A DNA stretch of 64,000 nt, taken from the NCBI GenBank assembly GCA_030686995.1, contig CM060685.1, positions 125,823,823-125,887,822 of the forward strand. Direction: 5' to 3'. The position numbers and the translations under genes were made by a program. Source of the stretch: Artemisia argyi (lineage: Eukaryota > Streptophyta > Magnoliopsida > Asterales > Asteraceae). A model generated the notes under the pieces. That model did not search any database. It was not told the origin of the DNA and saw nothing but the letters and a program-made list of their open reading frames with translations. Shown here one piece after another: positions 13,499 through 24,386 of this stretch (position 1 is the stretch's first letter; every line of letters begins with the position of its first letter).

Positions 13499-14384
13499 TC
13501 AAGATGAACATTCACGATAATTCATATATCGCAATCTCTTCAACAATTTCCTCTTATGTTTCTCAATTTCAGCATCCTCCGTGTATTCTGGAGTAGCCAT
13601 GATGGTTGACACCACTCCAGTACTATGTAGTGCCCCTAGAGCTTCATCTATCATATATGAAAACAACTAACACATAAATTATCAATTAAGCGACAATTTT
13701 ATTACTTACGAATCTAATCAATCTCTTAGATTCACTTGTTTTGGTGAATAAATATTTAATCTAATAAAGAATAAATAATGATATATGAGATTATAGTGAA
13801 TAACAACATTCTACGGCTATGCATACAAACTACCAGTTGACATTTCCTTATGTACAGCAAGCTAATACTTTAATCAAACTGGTTAATCATTGAAAAGTGA
13901 AGGACTGATAAAAGATACTGACCTACTCGAGCAAGGACAATAATCGCGTTCAAAGCTTCTTTACGTGGGGCATCATCTTTTGCATCACTCAACATATCAA
14001 CAATTTTTTGCGCACCACCCATCTCAACAATTTTCATTCTTTGTTCATCTAAATAAAAAAAATGTTTGGATGAATACTCATAACATTGCAAAAGCGCTCA
14101 TCAAATAATTCAAAAATTAAACTTTACCATCTGTTGCAAAACGAACTAATCTGGATACTCCCATCCTTTTAAATAGCAGGTCCTTGACATTTAAAAGTGG
14201 CATTGATTGTTGTATCATATTATCACCTAAAAATATACATTCACCAAATCTTGTCACAAAAAGATCGACAATTTAGACAACTTCCAAATATGTTTTCTCC
14301 ACTGAGACAGATTTGATTGGCAACGTAATTGATGAGGGATTCAAGAAACAAAGTGTATACCTAAGTATGGAAAAATATGGTATC
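13499..14384 (-). pseudogene. 3' half of an ARM-repeat-type gene split by transposons
   Basis: Exons on the minus strand, in transcript order: 14361-14384 (3' piece of the interrupted exon), 14128-14226, 13927-14048, a 28-nt micro-exon 13834-13861, and 13499-13647 with the TGA stop at 13499-13501. All internal junctions are GT-AG and the phases agree across the micro-exon. The protein contains LVRFATDDEQRMKIVEMGGA and KIVDMLSDAKDDAPRKEALN, the helix-rich pattern with a G-G turn and Asn that is typical of armadillo repeats; the end is basic (KHKRKLLKRLRY). The predicted product is a small protein of roughly 215-220 residues with the 5' half at 52318-52876. The hydrophobic stretch encoded by the broken exon (FAGTATLIGYHIFPYL, when the two pieces are read together on the genome) may be a membrane segment. 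As it stands the gene cannot give an intact product unless about 38 kb is spliced out. The ARM assignment is by pattern only. Confidence 0.7.
14380..14384. repeat. Left target-site duplication GTATC of the outer insertion
   Basis: GTATC directly before the solo LTR start (TGGTGAGTG at 14385) is repeated at 52313-52317 directly after its 3' end. It marks the outermost retrotransposon insertion and sits in an exon of the ARM-type gene. Confidence 0.85.
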
Positions 14385-15804
14385 TGGTGAGTGCTTATTC
14401 ACTCACCATTTTACGGCCAAATACCGACCCAAAATGACTATTTGAGCTAACAAATGCCAAGAAAACACGTGTTTCTATGTTGTGAACATGCAGGTATGGA
14501 TTAATCACAAAATGACAAAAAAATCACACGAATACCGGAAAAACGGGCACGAGAGTGGGAGATGGTCAAAAAGTCAAAGCCGGGATCTACAAGTCAACTT
14601 TAGTCCTTCATCTATTCAGATTTGGCAAAAATAGTCCTTGGATTTTACTTTTGAAGAAAGACAAATTCAGCCCTTGAAGTTTCAATATATTACACTTGTG
14701 GTCCTTGTGATTTTTTAATATCAAATCCAAATGTCAATCCGGTCCAAATTACAAATCCAAAACCAAAATAAAACACCAAGCCCAAACACCATAATAAACC
14801 CAAGCCCACCCCACACTATTGGTCAAACGGTCAATGGTCCAATATTACGGGTCAAACCATATAACCAAACGCGCTTAACCCATTTTTCCCCAATTTTCCC
14901 AGAACACCATTCCCAAATATGAACCCTAGCTTACCACAAATACTCAATTGGTGCACACCACTTCAATCAGCCATAATTACCTCATAATTGGAACTTCTAG
15001 AAGCAATATCACGTGTCAGAGAGGTTATTAGATGCTATGTTGACACCTGGCTGCTAATGATTGGAAGAGTCGCGTCATTCTTTTGCCTTGGATCCTGCTG
15101 ACAAGTCAGAGAAGGTATTGCACACACGAATGGGACAGATGGAAGCAGCTGATTGGTTATGCCACGCCTCAAAATCTTATCCAAGGGTTGTGATGATTTC
15201 AAAGAAGCACAAATCTAATCCAAGGGCAATAAGATGAAGTGAAGAAACACAGATAGTTGTGGATTGCCAGCATGGCAATCAGACCCCCTCACTCACTCTT
15301 CTCCTATAAATAGTGTTAGATTTTACTCATTTTTTATGTAATTTTTAGTGTAATGATATGCTGTTAAATTTTCATTAGAATGTATTTAGTTTAGAGATTG
15401 TAATTTTCTTATAAGATTTTAATAAAAGTTTTAGTTCATTTTCATTTATCTCGGCTTATTCTATATTTCTTATTGCTTATTTAGTTTAAATTCTGTTTTA
15501 ATCTAGCTTCTAATCAACTGTTTTAGCTTAATCTCTATTAATATTTCTTAAAAATTTAGTTATTTGCATAAAAGAAATAAAAAGAAAAAATAAATAGAAA
15601 ATCAGAAAAATACATAAAAAATAAAAATGTTTACAAATAGTTTAGTAAAAGCTTACAAATGAGCTTATTTTACTTTTATATACTCCATTTAAGCTCTATA
15701 GCTTTTAGTGGAGTTATTTGAGTCATCATTCAATTTCAACCAAAGTCATACTTGAATCTGAGTTGCTGTGGTGTTGTGGATAAGTTGGGATAGCTTTGGA
15801 AGAT

Positions 15805-15866
15805 CCCTATCTATCCTAGAGATAGGCAAGCATAGTGAATCCTCCTCAATTGTGGCTGAGGAGGAA
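15805..15866 (+). other. Consecutive hairpins in the solo LTR leader
   Basis: CCTATCT...AGATAGG (7-bp stem) is followed by TCCTCCTCA...TGAGGAGGA (9-bp stem) about 500 bp downstream of the TATA box. The first stem has the same sequence as one at the matching place in the Athila LTRs (19482-19499), although the surrounding sequences are otherwise very different. Confidence 0.7.
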
Positions 15867-17972
15867 TAATTTTGTAAGTTCTCACTAATTTTAATTCCAC
15901 ACAAGTACAAAGTAAAGAATTGATGTAGCTTAAGTTGTTTATTTTGAGCTAGTTTGGTAGTTATTAATCTGTGATTTTTAGATTTGAGTAGTTGTAATTT
16001 GATCATCTGTTTTTTTAGATCTGTAGTCTAGTATAGTGTAGTGGTGGATTCGAATGTGATTGATATTCTTGAGTTCTATATTAGTTTAGTGCATCTGTTA
16101 GAATTGGATCTTGTGTAAGTGATTGTTTGATAGATTGTTGCAATATCTGTTGAATTGTGGATCTGAGTGTGGAATTGGAATATAACTGTGTCACTGTTAC
16201 ATTGAATTACTCTGCTGCAATAAGTGATTTAGGTGTACTTAAGCTTAAAATTGAGTTCTGTGTAATAGATTTTCTCAGATTGGTGCAGCTTGTGATTCAT
16301 TCTTGTGATCATTTCATATCTGTCATAACACTAAATGTGATGAACCTGTGCTTGAGTAATAAACTGTGGTAGTCCATTGTTCTATTGATCTCTATTTTTG
16401 ACTAGATAATTGTAATAAGTAGTATTCTGTGGTAAAACTAGCTAGATCAGTTAGGAATAGTGTAAACTGAAAATAATAAGAGTGTTTGGATTATCAAATT
16501 ATAGAATTTAGTTGTTGATTTACTTCTACATATCTGTTTCAAATAAGTACTTTAGTGATATAAAAAGTTGTAAGTCAATATAATAGTAAGTAATCTTAGA
16601 AATAGTCATAGTTATTTTGATAATTGGTTAACTGAGTAGTTTAGTGTAATTAGTTAAGAATTTTAGAATCAGTAGTTTTAATAAAGTTAAATATAGCTTA
16701 ATATAGTTTGAATTTAGCTTATAACAATATATCAAAGTAATTTTAGTGGTTTAAATTTGGAATTAGTCAAAGATAGATTGCATTTCTTATAGTCAACTGT
16801 TTCATTGTTTTGATCCATAGCATGTTATACAGAGTTTGATTTGAAGTTTCTCACAGAAGTTTTCTTTGGTCATAATTGTTTGAAATTATGTCTCAGAATT
16901 GTAGTTATTCATTTGCTCCATCATACTTTTGCTTTTGAGCTTATTTGAGTAGTTGGTTGTATTGCTTATTTGCACATCTGAGTTAGTTACCTGCTTGTGA
17001 TTTTGGACCTGCTAGTGTTAACCTGAGCTTGAGTTTGTAATTTTTGATTGATTCTTAGTCATATCTGTATTGTGAGAGTGATTAGCATCAATTTTTACTG
17101 GTGTATCTACTTATGCTTGAGCCTTATCTGTTTATTGAGAGCTTATTGCTTTGAACTGTTGAATCTGTTGTCATTTGAGCTTGTATTTGATAATATTCTG
17201 TCACTTCTGAGTTTTTTGCATCATATTTAGTTTGAGTGCCAAGTTTCAATTAGTTTTATTCACAAGTGCTTATTATTAAGCACTTGTGATAAGCAGTTTT
17301 CATAGAAATAGCAGTTACACTGTTCAATCTTACTTCAAAATTTTTACTCAAGTTCTTTTTATTATTTTAGAATTTCTGGAATTTTTCCAGATTTTTCCAA
17401 ACCTTCTTACTAATTTTCTTAATTTCTTTTTCATTTTATTCATTTTTAAATCATTTTTAAATACCAAAAATCAATAAAAAATCAGAAAAAGCTGTGAAAA
17501 ATACAAAAATATTTTTAGAAATTCTTTTATAATATTTTAGAATTTTTAGAATTAAATTTTCATTTTTCCACATTAATTTTCTATTTTTCTTTATTTTTAA
17601 TTCAATTTTAATTCCAAAAATCAATTTTAATTCATAGAAAATAAATAAAAAGTCAAAAAAAATATTTTTCTTTTTCTTAAAATTCTTTTTATTAGTTTAA
17701 GATTTTTAGAAAATATTTTCAAGTTTATAGGATCATTTTTCAATAAACGTTACGTTTTAAATAACGCGTGTGCATTTCCGTTTTTACGTTTTTGATTTTG
17801 GTGCATTATTAGCTTGTACTCTTTACATGTTTCATAATTGTTTGTGATTACTTGAATATATTGATTGCTATTTTAACTTTCTCACTTTTCAATTCACGAT
17901 TTCACGAATCGATATTCTCGATTCCATTCGCCTTCGTTGGGAAACGACTCGGGTGATCCGTATTTTACGCGG

Positions 17973-17977
17973 ATCAC
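17973..17977. repeat. Left target-site duplication ATCAC of the Athila array
   Basis: ATCAC precedes the first array LTR and recurs at 52262-52266 directly after the last LTR. The left copy lies in the 3' arm of an 8-bp inverted repeat (GTGATCCG...CGGATCAC) near the end of the solo LTR. Confidence 0.88.
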
Positions 17978-20900
17978 TGATGAGTGTGTAAATACTCATC
18001 ATTTTTACCATTTCTGAACTGCCAAAACATCCAAAAATACTCAATAATGTATCAAAATAGTGAAAATATCCTAGGAAAGTGTTTTACATGTTTCAAATGC
18101 AAAAATACCAAAAACAGATGAAAAACGCACAAAGTTTGCATAATTGGCAGTTTCAGTCCCCCAACTTTCAAAAGTTGTCAAATCTAGTCCCTGGTCATTC
18201 TAAAAACTTGAAAAAGTCACCAAAGGTCCTTATAAATCAAAAAGTTACATAAATAGTCCTTTGGTGAAAAGTTTCATAAAATGTCAAGTTTAGTCCCTGA
18301 ACTTTGAAAATTGTCAAAAATGGTCCCTGGGATATGAAAAACTTTGAGAAAAACAAATTTTTTCCTTGCACTAACCTTTTATGACAGGATTGGTCCTTGG
18401 TGAAAAGTTTGGTGAAAATTACAAAAATGGTCCCTGAAGTTTGAAAGTTTGACGGTTTCAGTCCCTGGTGAAAATAAATTGAAAAATCATCACAGGACCT
18501 TACACAATTCATAATGTGGCATAATATACCCCTGGAAATAATTTGGAAACATGTCAAGATCACACCTCAAACTTTCATCAAATTACAAAATAAGTCCTTG
18601 TGAAAATCAAAAACAAAAACCGGATCCAAAGAAACAAATAATACTCCTCCTAACCAATCCAATACCTTTTCCATAGCCCACCCAATTTCCTTATCTTGGG
18701 CCCAAGTCAACAACAGCCCACCCAAAACCCAAAGTTATTAAACCGGGGTCAACCCCCAGTCAAACAACCAAAAACCACCTTCCCCGTTTTCCCTCTCAGA
18801 CCAATACCACCCTGGTATTACCCACCACCACCACCACTTGCCCATCCCATCACCACCACCCAACCCACTACATCTACTTATCACCACATTAAATGCTGCC
18901 CCCCCCCCCCCCCAGTTGTAATAACCGTCCAAAATACCCTTACCAAGTTTTGGCGCCAAAATCCGATTCAAAGGGTGAGATCGATTCAGAGAAAATCAAC
19001 GGTTTAGATTGAATGGGAAAGGCTCGGAAAGGTTCAAGAAACCCTAGGAGAGGGTTATAAATAGAAGAAGAGTGCAAGATGAAGCTGTGCTAGTTTTTTT
19101 AGTGTAGTATTAGTCGTATAAACTTATTTCTCAATTGTAGTTTAACAAGAAGCTTTTAAGCATTTGTTTTAAGCAATTCAGTGTATTATCACTCTTTTCA
19201 AGTTAATATAAACAAGTTTCTTCTATTTCTTTTGTTTATGAAAATTTCAAGTTTCATACGTTAGTTTGATCATAGGCTGCTAGTGTTTGAGATTGTTTCA
19301 TGGACTGAGTTAGGATCACATAGGCTCCAATAAGCTTATTAAAGCTTTAGAGACTTTAAAACTCAGTTATATTAGAAGAAAAATCAAAAATCTAAAAATG
19401 GTCAACCATGGTCAACTGTTGTGTTTAGTCTTTGATTTCAGGTGTTAAGAGGTATTGGTGATCAAGCTTGGAGCTGGTTTGGCCTATCTAAAGATAGGCT
19501 TCTGTGGAGAAGCCCCTTGTTCAAGCTAGGGGTTGGTTGTAAGCTTTTGCTCATTTCAAATTTCCACTAAAAACCTAATTCCTAGTTAGTTTCTAATTGC
19601 TTACTTAGATCTGATAATCTGTGTTTGTTTGTAGTATTTGAGTAGAGTTTAAGTTAATTTTAGCCTAATATCAATAGCTTGTTTGATTAAATTAATATCT
19701 ACTTAATATCTTAGAATTAACTGTCAAAAAGTAGTATAAGTAGTATACTTGTGTTGTGGTTGTGACAAACTGTTTTCCAGTGCTTAAATTAGTTGTATTT
19801 ATCATAAATTGTGGTTTGGAATCAAGCTTGCACCACCTAGTGATCATCTGCTTTAAAAATCTTAAAACAGTCCAACAAAAGGGGTGTTTGGATTAGTTTA
19901 GTTGGTTGTGTTGTTGTTGATCTCAGAAGGTGATCATACCTCAAACAGTTTTCCTTAGTCACTATTTGGTAATATAGACCATAAAAACTAGCTTTGTTTC
20001 ATAAAAAAGTCAAATCCTCACGAAATTGCCCTTCACAGTTAACTGTGAAGGTTTTGTGTGTTTAAATCATCATCATTAGTTACAAAAGCTGTTAATATAG
20101 TATAAACAAGTTTAAATATAGCTTATTACTTAGTTTGTAATCTGTAAAAGCCATTAGAAACTCATATAAGTCAAAACTTGTGATTTCATCCAAAAGTCAA
20201 ATTGCTCAGCCTCAGATTTTTGCAAAAACTCCAAGTTTATTTGTGATTTATGTGCTTTGATTGAGAAACTGAAACTTGTTGTGGTGATACATTGCCACCT
20301 CAACTTTTGAGTCCTTCATTGGTTTTATTTTTGCAATTTTTCTACAAGCTCCCACAGACTCCCAAAGTGAGTTGCAGGGCAAAACTCTGCCCTGTGCATA
20401 GCAGACCTCACCCACACCACCACCTTAAGTGGTGGCTGCAGCCCACCTCAGTGGAGCCCACTTGCCAAACTTGGTTCCATTGAACCCCCCCTCCTACCAG
20501 GGTACATACATTGACCCTTGGTTTGACCTAGGACTCACTGGACCCAACCTAGTTTAGCCCCTTAAGTCTGTCCCATAACTGAGTGAAACTCAGATTTGCT
20601 CAAGTGCTTATTTGGACCTTAACAGCTTATTTGTTAAGCTTGTTGGTACCCATTTCTATCATTGTGGACCCCACCATCAGTCATTTGACCTTATTTGACC
20701 ACACAGTCAACCAAAGTCAACTGTATAAGTTTAGGGCGTGCTACTGCTTATTTATAAATTGATTTTAAAAGTGTGTTTACAAAAGTTTCTCATTTTCAGT
20801 AGTTAAGTATGTTTGTAAAAGAAAATCCAAGAAAAAACCAATTTAAAATAAGTGATAGTTTCTATTTAATTCAACTTAATTTTAATTTTCATTTTTAGAT

Positions 20901-21979
20901 TTTAATTAAGTAATTAGTGTTTTTATATTTTTATTAATTACCTTATATAGTAAAGTAATTTTAGTAATTTTTTCAGATTTTTATTCTGTCATTTAGTATT
21001 AATTAGATTTAATTTTAGTTTTCTTAATTATTAATTAATATTAAGTAATAAATCTCATATTTAGTGTTTATAAAGTAAAACTTAGTTTTTATATTTTTCC
21101 TAGCTCTAATATAGTATAATAGACTTTTAGAAAATATATTTTTGAATTCTACTGTTCATTTTCCATTTTTGTTATTTTAATTGTTTAAATTAAAATTAAA
21201 GTAATTAAAAGGTAAATAATTAGTGGATTAATCTTAAAACTTAATTTTTAGAGTTTTTATAATTTTTTAGGATTCCTGTGATATTTATGTAATTTTATAA
21301 ATTTTATCTTAATTTTCTAAGTTAATTTAGTATTAATATTAATTAAAAGTAGTTTAATTAGTTTAATTAAGTTAAATAGTTTTCAATTTATAAAAAACTC
21401 ACAAAAAGACAAAAATATTTATTTTTATTTTTTATACTTTCTTCAAGTTCTAATTTAAGTTTAGAAATTATTTTTGCAAATTTTTAGTTTAATTTGATGT
21501 AGTTATAATTATTAGTTAATTTAAATTAGATTTTAATTTAGATGTTAAATAGTTTAATTATTTAAATAATATTTAAATAGTATTTTAATCACTTTTATAA
21601 TTTCATTTTCATTTTTAATTTTAAGTTTTAAAAAGTGTCAAAAGCACCCCCTGTAGTTTGTTAAATACCAAAATTCCACTTTTTCAGTCCGATTACGTAA
21701 ATCTGAATTGTGAATACGTGCATATATCTGTTATCTGATTTTTGTGAATATTATATCTGTATACAAATACCAAAATAACAGTAGCAATATCAACTCCACA
21801 TCATCTGGCTACTGTCCTCAGTGCCACTTTCTCATAAACGATTTCAAACGACACCATTTCAATCTCGCTAGGACTTTAACGACCCGGGGAAACACTATAC
21901 TCTCCACGGAGTATTGATTCTAGGTTGTTTTTGACTTGTTGACCTTGGTCAATAATATCTGACGGTTTAGACCCAATCA
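17978..21979 (+). mobile_element. Athila LTR copy 1 (5' LTR of the array)
   Basis: A 4002-bp LTR from TGATGAGTG to CCCAATCA, with TGAT/ATCA terminal inverted repeats. TATAAATA lies at 19056-19063, so U3 is about 1.1 kb and R plus U5 close to 2.9 kb, unusually long. U3 carries many diverged repeats of a phrase like AAATGGTCCCTGG, plus a C-tract at 18899-18914. A 35-bp segment present in copies 2 and 3 is missing near 20633. Up to about 20388 this copy is almost identical to copy 2; beyond that they diverge abruptly. Minus-strand open frames over U3 come from the repeat phrase and are not genes. Confidence 0.93.
19482..19540 (+). other. Three consecutive hairpins downstream of the LTR TATA box
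   Basis: GCCTATCTAAAGATAGGC, then GGCTTCTGTGGAGAAGCC, then CCCCT...AGGGG, about 430 bp after the TATA box. The first two stems overlap by GGC and so may be alternatives. The same block is kept in LTR 2 (from about 30761) and LTR 3 (from about 49732), and the first stem recurs in the solo LTR. Expected to form in the RNA leader; role unknown. Confidence 0.7.
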
Positions 21980-21984
21980 AAATT

Positions 21985-22004
21985 TGGCGCCGCTGCCGGG
22001 GAGG
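21985..22004 (+). other. Primer-binding site, tRNA-Asp type (unit 1)
   Basis: TGGCGCCGCTGCCGGGGAGG begins five bases after the 5' LTR. It matches the 3' end of plant tRNA-Asp, the primer used by Athila/Tat elements, with a mismatch in the middle. Unit 2 differs from this copy at one adjacent base. Confidence 0.85.
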
Positions 22005-22110
22005 TTGTTGCGTGTTTTATAAAATCGTTTTAAGTTTAGTGGTTTTCAAAACCCTCCCTGTACAAATTTCACACAAATTTGTAAAAGTTTTTGTAAAAAT
22101 ATAATCATAT

Positions 22111-22142
<32 letters not shown>

Positions 22143-22149
22143 GTTCATT

Positions 22150-22343
22150 AACACTTCTCCTGAAGTGTTGAAAACACCAAAAAAAATAAAAACAATCAAA
22201 AACAAACTGTGAAGTTAAATTACTTCGTGTTCTTTAAGATTACAACCTGAAACAGTTGGTTTAAGGTAAGTTCTGACATTAAATTGCGAACTGAAGAGGA
22301 AACCTATTTACTTCCTCCCGCCAGCCTGCGAGTAATCTTAAAG
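22150..22343 (+). ncRNA. Structured leader RNA of the Athila element (unit 1)
   Basis: Between primer-binding site and gag there is a set of strong inverted repeats: hairpin AACACTTC-TCCT-GAAGTGTT (22150-22169); hairpin GAAGT...ACTTC (22211-22226); and a 12-bp closing stem CTTTAAGATTAC (22232-22243) with GTAATCTTAAAG (22332-22343). The closing stem encloses AGTTC...GAACT (22269-22292) and GAGGAA...TTCCTC (22296-22317). All are kept in unit 2 (33436-33629). The position matches where retroelements carry packaging/dimerisation signals or elements affecting translation; that role is inference. Confidence 0.65.
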
Positions 22344-22593
22344 GGACGATTTCGGTTAACGAATCAGTTCCAAAAATATTTCCCAAGTTTTCTGCACACA
22401 CACCCATAAGCCTAAAGCAGTTTTTCAAATTAATTAATAAACCCATAATAAGTTCCCAAACTTAAGATTAAAACTTGCCTTTATATCCCTGTGCGTGGTG
22501 TACCTTTTTCAAAGAAGCCATTCACTTGTGATTTCTGGTTTAAGTTCACTGTGGTTTTGCCTCGATCTTGTATTGAAAAATTGTTTTTAGTGC

Positions 22594-24107
22594 ATGCGCA
22601 CTCGGTCACAAACAAAACGTAAACATCAGAAAAACGTACACGAGCTACGTTCTGACACACAAGAACCAAAGACCGAAATGGCCGCTGGGCCACCACCACC
22701 TTTACCACCCCTGACCCTCCCAGGGATGAGCCAGCTCCCGATCTCCGAACGATGGAGGAGCTGTGCCAGCCTACCATGCAAGGGCGGGGTGGGCCTATTG
22801 CACCACTCACTATTGAGGCTACGGACTTTGGCCTCAAGCACCTCATGATCCAACAAGTCCAGAATTTGTGTCAATTTCACGGATTACCGGGTGACGATGC
22901 CAATAAGCATCTTGACAAATATCTCACGGTCACCCAAAGCATGAAACATCATGGTGTCACGGATGATGCCCTTCGGCTGTACCTTTTCCCCTATTCTCTC
23001 ACTCATCATGCCACTGCATGGTTTGACCGACTTCCAAAGAATTCTATTCAAACCTTTGATGAAATGGTAACCAAGTTTTTAGCAAAATATTTTCCGCCAT
23101 CCATGGTTACCAAGTTACGAAATGATATCAGCAACTTCCGGCAACGTTCCGATGAGTCTCTTTTTGAGGCTTGGGAGCGTTATAAGCTAGCTATTGATCG
23201 GTGCCCTAACCACAATATGTTGCAAGTTACCATCATAGATACCTTCTATAATGGTCTGACATTGAGGCACCGAGACATTCTCAATGCTGCTGCTGGTGGG
23301 ACCTTTATGAAAAGGCGTCCCGAGGAGTGCTATGACTTAATCGAGAACATGACTGCCCACCATAACTTTTGGGATTCCTCTGCGGAGAGGGATGCGTCAT
23401 GACATTCAGTTACTCCCTCATCATCATCTCCTGAAATAATTGCTCTTACCAAAAAGATGGATGATATTTCTACAGCTGTGTTGAGAATGAGCCAAACGAT
23501 GCAAAATCAGGCTCAAAATCAACAAGTGAAAGCCGTGGCCCGAAGTTGTGAAACTTGTGGGGGCCCTCATCTGTATTCCGAGTGTCCAGCTACTGCTGGT
23601 TTTCCTCAAGAGAACGTATATGCTGCTCACGGTTCCTACAATACGGGGGGTAATTCTTACCAACCACAAGGGGACCGTAATCTCTTAAGCTATCGTTCCA
23701 ACAATTTTCTCGGACCTCCAGGTTTTAACCAAAATCAAAACCGTAACGCGAATCAGAATTTTAACCAAGGTCAAAACTCAAATTTCCAAAACCCGAATCA
23801 AAATCAAGGCCAGTTTAATCAAAACAATTTTCAAAATGGCAATCAAAATCAAGGTTTTCAAGGAAATTTTCAAAGAAACCAGAATCAAGGGAATTACAAT
23901 CAGGGTAATTTCAATCAGAGAAACACTTTTCAGGGTAACAACAATCAAAATCAAGGGAATTTTCAAAACAACCGTGTTCAAAATCCTCATGTTCAAAATC
24001 AAAACGTTGTTCAACCCTCGTCTTCCTCCAATGCTGAATTTAAACAATTCATGAAAGCACAAGAGGAAACGAATCGGTTATTGCTTAGCACGATCTCTGA
24101 GCTTTAG
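22594..24107 (+). pseudogene. gag: Athila gag (unit 1), broken
   Basis: Codes for the capsid/nucleocapsid part of the gag-pol polyprotein. It opens with the basic MRTRSQTKRKHQKN, then a proline-rich stretch, then the capsid fold region (HHATAWFDRLPKNSI, LFEAWERYK). A CX2CX3HX4C zinc knuckle (CETCGGPHLYSEC) follows at about 23546-23584, then a long Asn/Gln-rich tail at about 23725-24015. The frame is disrupted by a one-base length change in a C-tract near 22710 (the later part is read from 22752), and stopped at 23398-23400 and again at 24105-24107. From 22752 onward gag shares one frame with protease and pol, so the element used a single gag-pol reading frame. Confidence 0.88.
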
Positions 24108-24386
24108 AAGTCTTTAAATGATCGACCCTCGGGCCCGGGTACATTACCGAGCAACACGATCGCTAACCCGAGAGGCGATGTCAAAGCGATCACCACCCGA
24201 AGTGGGGCATCTTACAATGGACCCTCGATTCCTTCTACCTCTTCTTCTCCTCCTAAGGTAGCGGAACATGAACCTGAGGTTACTACGGACAAGGTACCTC
24301 CTACTAATAACGGAGGTACCAACAACGTCCACCCTCAAGTTGTCCCGGTCCCGGCTCGTAAGCCGAAGGTTGTATTTAATCCACCT

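Larger units (their letters stand above)
14385..17977 (+). mobile_element. Solo LTR of a Ty3/gypsy-like element, left part
   Basis: Starts TGGTGAGTG with a short terminal stem (GGTGAGTG...CACTCACC), has a TATAAATA at 15305-15312, and continues to 17977, where the Athila array interrupts it. The last 46 bp are at 52267-52312 and end in ATCA, giving a full length of about 3.64 kb between GTATC duplications. No second LTR, primer-binding site or coding region belongs to it, so it is a solo LTR left by LTR-LTR recombination. Layout resembles the Athila LTR next door (long U3 with TAGTCCTTGG-type phrases, TATA, consecutive hairpins, very AT-rich distal part), so a related Athila/Tat-type family is likely. 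Strand is inferred from the TATA box. Confidence 0.8.

Noticed and set aside
18237..18563. 108-codon minus-strand open frame repeated in LTR 2 and LTR 3
   Set aside because: It lies over the U3 phrase repeat and is repeated only because the LTR is; it is shortened in LTR 3 and has no domain.
18696..19007. Proline-rich plus-strand frame in the LTRs
   Set aside because: Arises from CCACC-rich low-complexity DNA before the TATA box; it changes with the C-tract length between copies.
22481..22846. Minus-strand ORFs overlapping gag and pol
   Set aside because: Shadows of the gag-pol frame on the opposite strand; no known domain.
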